Assembly (NCBI GenBank): GCA_041402005.1
Contig: JAWKTB010000001.1
Span: forward strand, 1-64,000
Direction: 5' to 3'
Source of the DNA: JAJRXR01 sp041402005
Lineage (GTDB): Bacteria > Planctomycetota > Phycisphaerae > Phycisphaerales > UBA1924
DNA: 64,000 nucleotides
Below the pieces are notes generated by a model. That model ran no database searches, was not told the origin of the DNA, and saw nothing but the letters and a program-made list of their open reading frames with translations. Both the position numbers and the translations under genes were made by a program. Of the stretch, positions 59,685 to 64,000 are shown piece by piece (position 1 is the stretch's first letter; every line of letters starts with the position of its first letter).

Positions 59685-62600
59685 GTGACAAGGCGGTACG
59701 TGGTCGTGACGACGCTGGCGGTGGTCGCGGGGATTGTTTCGGGCGAGACGCCCCCTCCCTCGGGCGACGCCGGGTACGACGAGGCGGGGCGCGTCTACTT
59801 CCGCGACGACGAGCTGACGCAGATCACGGTCACGATGGACCAGCTCGACCTCGAGGCGATGCTGGCCAACCCCTACTCGAACGACTACTACCCCTGCACG
59901 GTCCACCTCCTCAACTCGCAGGTGGACGAGACGGTCGAGGATGTGGCGATCCGTCCGCGCGGCAACACCAGCCGCGGCGCCGTCAAGAAGTCCTGGAAGC
60001 TCAAGTTCAACGAGTACGTCCCTGGGCGCGAGGTGCATGGGCTCGAGAAGCTCAACCTCAACGGGCACCAGAACGATCCTTCCGTCGTCCGGGGCAAGCT
60101 CGCCTGGGATCTCTACAACGCCTTCGGCGTTCCCAGCTCCCGCGCCTCGATGGCGCGACTGGTCATCAACGACGGCTCGCTCGTCGACGACGTGTACGTC
60201 AACGTCGAGCAGATCGACGACGAGTTCGTCCAGGCGTGGTTCGGCAGCGACACGGGCAACCTCTACCAGTGCACGTACAAGGGCGAGCGGGCGGACCTGC
60301 GGTACGTCCCGCCGGGCGACGCCGCGGCGTACGCGAACCTGGGCGGGTTCACCTACGAGCTCGAGAACGACTCGGGGATGGATCAGCACGCGGACCTGGC
60401 CGCGTTCATCGCGTTCATCGAGGACGCGGACGATGCGACGTTCGCCGCCGAGATCGTGGACCGATTCAGCGTGGACAACTTCCTGCGGGCGATGGCGGTC
60501 GACTGCGTCAACGGGCACTGGGACGACATCTGGTACGGCGCCAACAACTACTTCCTGTACGTCAACCCGGACTCGGGCGTCGTCGAGTACATCCCCTACG
60601 ACCTCGACAACAGCTACGGCATCGACTTCTTCTCCACCGACTGGGCGACGCGTCCGCCCGAGACCTTCGGCGCCGGCGGGTTCGGGTGGGACTTCTCCAG
60701 CCCCTTCGGGGGCGGGCCCCAGCCCCCCCTCGTCCGGCGCATCTTCGAGATCGACGCCTACCGCGACCAGTACTTCCGCTATGTCCGCGAGCTGGTCGGC
60801 GCCGTCGGGGCGCCCAGCGAGCCTACCCCGACCACGTACACCGACACCGCGGGCGACGTCTTCCTCGCCGGCACGGACCCGCACTTCGACATCCTGAGCG
60901 TGTCGCTCGCCAACGACGAGGACGACATGCTTTCCGAGGTGCAGGTCGCGGGCCCGATCGACGTCGGCGGGGCGACCGACCAGTGCCGCATCATGTTCTT
61001 CTTCGACACCAAGCCCGGCGGGTCCACGTCGAACCCCTGGGGGCGCCAGATCGTCACGTCCACCAACGCCGACTACTTCCTCGGCTCGTGGACGGATGGC
61101 GGCGGTGGCTTCCTCCTTTACGAGTGGACCGGCGGGAGTTGGAACCTCGTCCACGCCAGCTTCAACGACCCGGGCGGGATCAGCCAGGACCTGAGCGCCA
61201 AGACCGACGGCGTCGTCCGCTACACCGTCCCCCTCGCCCGCCTCGGGCTCGACGACAACGACAGCTTCAACTTCGACGTCGTCACGACCAACGACCGGGG
61301 CGTCTCGTTCGAGCCCGGCATCGACCATCTCTCGAACCCGTCGCAGGCGACGCCGAACTACGACACCGCGTCCGTCGCCGGTGTCTACCCGACGCACACG
61401 CTGACTCCCTACACGCCTGGGGTGGGCGAGTACGTGGACGGGCCCTTCACGCTGCCGCCGCGAGAGGCGCACATCGATTCGCTGCGGACAATGCTGGCTC
61501 CCTACGCCTTCCAGGGGTCGTTCTCGGGCGGGAACTCCGACTACGGGTACGACAACCAGGACTTCCTCGACTCGTTCACGCTTCCCGCGGCGTACGCGGG
61601 GGGCGGGCCCTGGGTCTGGGGCGTCAAGCCCTACATCGAGGAGCGGACCGCGTACCTGCGCACGAGCACGCCCGCGCCCGCCGACCTGCCGCCGGTCTTT
61701 GTCAACGAGGTCATCGCGACCAACGACTCGATCATCCAGGACGAGGCGGGGCAGTTCGAGGACTTCATCGAGCTGTACAACGCGGGCGACGCGCCGGTGG
61801 ACCTGTCGGGCATGTGGCTGTCGGACGACCCGGGTGTGCCCCGCAAGTGGCAGATCCCGGGGGGGACGACGATCGGCGCGGGTGGTTTCCTGCTCGTCTG
61901 GGCGGACAACGACCCGGGCGACGGGCCGCTGCACGCGACGTTCGGCTTGAGCTCCGGCGGCGAGACCGTCTCGCTCTCGAACACCGACGCCGAGGGCGCC
62001 GTCCTCATCGACAGCCTCACTTACCCGGGCCTGCTGCCCGACCAGTCGTACGGGCGCTTCCCCGACGGCTCCGACTCGCTCGAGGTCTTCTGCGCCGTCA
62101 CGCCCGCTTCGCCCAACGACCCCGACGACGACTGCTTCTCCGAGCCCGACCCCACCCCTCGCGTCTACGTCAACGAATGGCTCGCGAGCAACGACGGCAG
62201 CGCCCTCGACGACTTCGGCGACGACGACGACTTCTTCGAGCTCTACAACGACGAGGACGTCGCCGTCGATCTGGGCGGACGCTTCCTCACCGACGACCTC
62301 TCTGACCGGACCAAGTGGGAGATCCCCGCGGGCGTGACGATCGGCGCCAAACAGCGCCTCGTCTTCTGGGCCGACAACGAGCCGGAGCAGGGCGACCTGC
62401 ACGTCGGCTTCGCACTCTCCGCGGGCGGGGAGGCGGTCGGACTCTTCGACCGCGAGTCCAACCAGCTCGCCCAGATCGACGCGGTGACGTTCGGCGCTCA
62501 GGCGACGGACATCGCCGAGGGGCGGACGCCCGACGGCGCCGACTGTCGCGACTTCTTCGACCCCACGCCGGGCGATCCCAACCCCGCGGGCGCCGCGGAC

Positions 62601-62762
62601 CTCGCCCCGCCCGTCGGCACGCTTGATTTCTCCGACGTGATCGCGTTCCTGACCGCCTTCGGCTCGATGGAGCCTGCGGCGGACATGGCGCTCCCGATCG
62701 GCGTCTGGGACTTCTCAGACGTGCTCGCTTTCCTCACCGCCTTCGGCGTCGGGTGCCCGTAA
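59685..62762 (+). CDS. Secreted CotH-kinase-like protein with inserted beta domain, two lamin-tail domains and dockerin-like tail
   Basis: This 1025-residue protein has a short signal peptide and a CotH-kinase-like domain. Seen are IRPRGNTSRGAVKKSWKLKF, the SVDNFLRAMAVDCVNGHWDD region and EYIPYDLDNSYGIDFF, which holds the metal-binding Asp residues. Between residues about 380 and 582 a separate beta-sandwich domain interrupts it. The CotH fold resumes at GPFTLPPREAHIDSLR. Two lamin-tail-type domains follow (about 668-805 and 824-965), both opening (V/Y)VNE..A(S/T)ND. The tail (969-1025) has the two dockerin-like repeats but lacks the usual first Cys (GAADLAPP). GTG 59685 has GGAGGT 6 nt upstream. 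CotH proteins phosphorylate proteins, or at least bind them, outside the cytoplasm; here the substrate is unknown. Confidence 0.85.
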   Translation: MTRRYVVVTTLAVVAGIVSGETPPPSGDAGYDEAGRVYFRDDELTQITVTMDQLDLEAMLANPYSNDYYPCTVHLLNSQVDETVEDVAIRPRGNTSRGAVKKSWKLKFNEYVPGREVHGLEKLNLNGHQNDPSVVRGKLAWDLYNAFGVPSSRASMARLVINDGSLVDDVYVNVEQIDDEFVQAWFGSDTGNLYQCTYKGERADLRYVPPGDAAAYANLGGFTYELENDSGMDQHADLAAFIAFIEDADDATFAAEIVDRFSVDNFLRAMAVDCVNGHWDDIWYGANNYFLYVNPDSGVVEYIPYDLDNSYGIDFFSTDWATRPPETFGAGGFGWDFSSPFGGGPQPPLVRRIFEIDAYRDQYFRYVRELVGAVGAPSEPTPTTYTDTAGDVFLAGTDPHFDILSVSLANDEDDMLSEVQVAGPIDVGGATDQCRIMFFFDTKPGGSTSNPWGRQIVTSTNADYFLGSWTDGGGGFLLYEWTGGSWNLVHASFNDPGGISQDLSAKTDGVVRYTVPLARLGLDDNDSFNFDVVTTNDRGVSFEPGIDHLSNPSQATPNYDTASVAGVYPTHTLTPYTPGVGEYVDGPFTLPPREAHIDSLRTMLAPYAFQGSFSGGNSDYGYDNQDFLDSFTLPAAYAGGGPWVWGVKPYIEERTAYLRTSTPAPADLPPVFVNEVIATNDSIIQDEAGQFEDFIELYNAGDAPVDLSGMWLSDDPGVPRKWQIPGGTTIGAGGFLLVWADNDPGDGPLHATFGLSSGGETVSLSNTDAEGAVLIDSLTYPGLLPDQSYGRFPDGSDSLEVFCAVTPASPNDPDDDCFSEPDPTPRVYVNEWLASNDGSALDDFGDDDDFFELYNDEDVAVDLGGRFLTDDLSDRTKWEIPAGVTIGAKQRLVFWADNEPEQGDLHVGFALSAGGEAVGLFDRESNQLAQIDAVTFGAQATDIAEGRTPDGADCRDFFDPTPGDPNPAGAADLAPPVGTLDFSDVIAFLTAFGSMEPAADMALPIGVWDFSDVLAFLTAFGVGCP

Positions 62763-62882
62763 CAACGACGCTCCGAGCCATACAGCGTCTCTGAGCGCAA
62801 TATCGTCGAACCAGTGTTGATCGGCGCGGGGCGGTATGGTGTCATCGTTCCGGCGGCCTGCCCGCCGAAGGGAGGGGTCGTT

Positions 62883-64000
62883 GTGCGCGGATCGAAGCTT
62901 GCGTTCCTGCTCGTAGCCGCGGCGGCCGCCGTGCTGCCGTCGTGCCTGACTGTCTCAATCTCGCAGATCCAGAAGAGACTGGACACGGACTACGCGGGCG
63001 GATGTCTCCAGCAGAGCCAGTTCGGTCGGTACGTCCAGTTGGTCGGCTTTCTTGCGAACGCCGGGCCGGACAACGTTCACTATCGCTACTTCGACACCGA
63101 GAATGACGAGTTCTTCGAGGATGCCACGCTGATCAGCTACAGCGTGCCAGGCGTCCCGCGCGCGATCGCCAAGTGCCTTGACGATTTTGGGATCGTCTCG
63201 AAGATCGCGGTCCTGACCACCGACGGGCAGGTTCATGTGATCGAAACCCTCGACGGCTCCGTCACGACGATCGGATCGAGCGACACGCTGTTTCCGATCG
63301 GCGTCGAGTTCGCGGCAGGGGCGGCGCCGGGGCTCAAAAACATCATCGCCTACGGCCAGGGCGGCGGGCCCTTCTCCGCGGTCAAGGTCTTCGTCGACGA
63401 GGGCGACGGGACGTACAGCGTCGGCGGTTTCCCCGCGGGCCTCGGTTCGGTCTCCGCCCTCGCGCTCCTTGACATCGACGACGACGACGACGAGGACGTC
63501 GTGATGGCGCTGGACGCGGGCGGGAGCAATGTGCGGACCGCGATCTACGACGGGGCGAGCACGTACGCCGCCGGCCCGTCGTATGCCGTCCCGGGGACGA
63601 TCGGCGCGATCGCGACCGAGGACCTCGACGGCGACGGCGACCGGGACGTGGTCGTCGCCAGCGAGTTCCCCCTCCAGCCCGCGACGGTCAGCGTCTTTGC
63701 CAACAACGCCGACGGCACGCTCACGCAGACGGATACCGAGACCGCCGGGTCCGGGGCGAGCCGCATCGCCTTCGGCGACCTGAACGCGGACGGCCACCCC
63801 GACGCCGGCGTCGTCAACGGCATCGACGACACGCTCACGATCCTCTTCGGGACCACCGGGGTGGCGTTCGACGGCGACTCCACGCACCTTCTCCCCGACG
63901 GCGTGTCCGACATCGCGTTCGCCGACATCGGCGCGTTCGGCTTCGCAGGGGTGGGGGTCGCCGTCTTCTCCGTCTTCGAGGACGTCGGCGTCTTCATCCC
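62883..64000 (+). CDS. FG-GAP repeat protein, 3' end outside window
   Basis: The frame is open from GTG 62883 to the window end (372 codons). GGGAGGGG lies 5 nt upstream. The N-terminus is a signal sequence ending in PSC, so a lipoprotein is possible, with Cys21. Later residues contain FG-GAP-like loops such as DIDDDDDEDVVMA, DLDGDGDRDVVVA and DLNADGHPDAGVV. This gives a propeller-type Ca2+-binding extracellular protein. The C-terminus is not seen, so I cannot say whether the dockerin-like tail is present. Given that its neighbours all carry it, that is plausible. It resembles the gene at 56,532 in overall design. Confidence 0.8.
   Translation, partial: MRGSKLAFLLVAAAAAVLPSCLTVSISQIQKRLDTDYAGGCLQQSQFGRYVQLVGFLANAGPDNVHYRYFDTENDEFFEDATLISYSVPGVPRAIAKCLDDFGIVSKIAVLTTDGQVHVIETLDGSVTTIGSSDTLFPIGVEFAAGAAPGLKNIIAYGQGGGPFSAVKVFVDEGDGTYSVGGFPAGLGSVSALALLDIDDDDDEDVVMALDAGGSNVRTAIYDGASTYAAGPSYAVPGTIGAIATEDLDGDGDRDVVVASEFPLQPATVSVFANNADGTLTQTDTETAGSGASRIAFGDLNADGHPDAGVVNGIDDTLTILFGTTGVAFDGDSTHLLPDGVSDIAFADIGAFGFAGVGVAVFSVFEDVGVFI

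Noticed and set aside
59622..62402. A minus-strand frame of about 926 codons opposite the CotH gene
   Set aside because: Same GC-driven artefact; Val/Asp/Arg-rich composition with no family pattern, opposite a clear secreted protein.

Overview
The window is about 70% G+C chromosomal DNA from a planctomycete, most likely of the class Phycisphaerae. The best evidence is eight secreted proteins that end in the same module of roughly 59 residues: two copies of a 'ADLAxPFGxxDFSDVxxFLxAF' repeat followed by a Gly-Cys-Pro-like tail. This is the 'GC-type' dockerin-like tail of that group. Supporting evidence is the futalosine-route gene mqnB, a DUF502 protein and frequent GTG starts. There is no rRNA, CRISPR array, insertion sequence or prophage. 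One tRNA (Ile-GAT) is present. No gap without a gene exceeds about 250 bp.

Region 1 (1-17.5 kb) is mostly on the minus strand. It has the 3' end of murA; an hpf-ptsN-ptsH operon; a DUF502 membrane protein; tRNA-Ile; a two-component pair; two secreted von Willebrand A proteins; an MFS transporter broken by a frameshift; gamma-glutamyltransferase beside a glutamate-cysteine-ligase-like enzyme fused to CBS domains; a heme oxygenase behind a Fur-like operator; and a dicarboxylate/amino-acid symporter. A dispersed hairpin repeat occurs twice in opposite orientation (548-751 and about 15,870-16,027), each time between convergent genes.

Region 2 (17.6-36 kb) is mostly on the plus strand. An ABC exporter is followed by four dockerin-tailed secreted proteins (M14 carboxypeptidase, unknown, di-haem peroxidase, duplicated-domain protein), a LOG-family enzyme, a lipoprotein, a Na+/Ca2+ exchanger, an HD-GYP protein, a convergent HlyD-type adaptor, and mqnB.

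Region 3 (36-42 kb) is a type IV pilus / type II secretion operon, pilM-N-O-P-B, without secretin or platform (pilC) genes.

Region 4 (42-54.5 kb) is housekeeping and regulation: a 56-residue membrane protein behind a Fur-like operator, an ArsR-SRPBCC pair with a palindromic operator, acs, an LpxR-like outer-membrane protein, a DUF6065 protein, purE, a glycosyltransferase, mutY with an Nfu-type gene, the c-di-AMP pair dacA-cdaR, and a lone atpA with a strong terminator.

Region 5 (54.6-64 kb) is a second run of secreted proteins, all on the plus strand: beta-helix/Ig, FG-GAP, six-repeat propeller and CotH-kinase/lamin-tail proteins, each with the dockerin-like tail, then an FG-GAP protein cut by the window end.

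Common themes are export of modular surface proteins through a shared C-terminal module, envelope sensing (two-component pair, VWA proteins), second messengers (c-di-AMP, possibly c-di-GMP) and iron/haem regulation. Several genes appear to be transcribed without a leader: the -10 box lies 6-8 nt before the start codon and there is no Shine-Dalgarno (SD) sequence.
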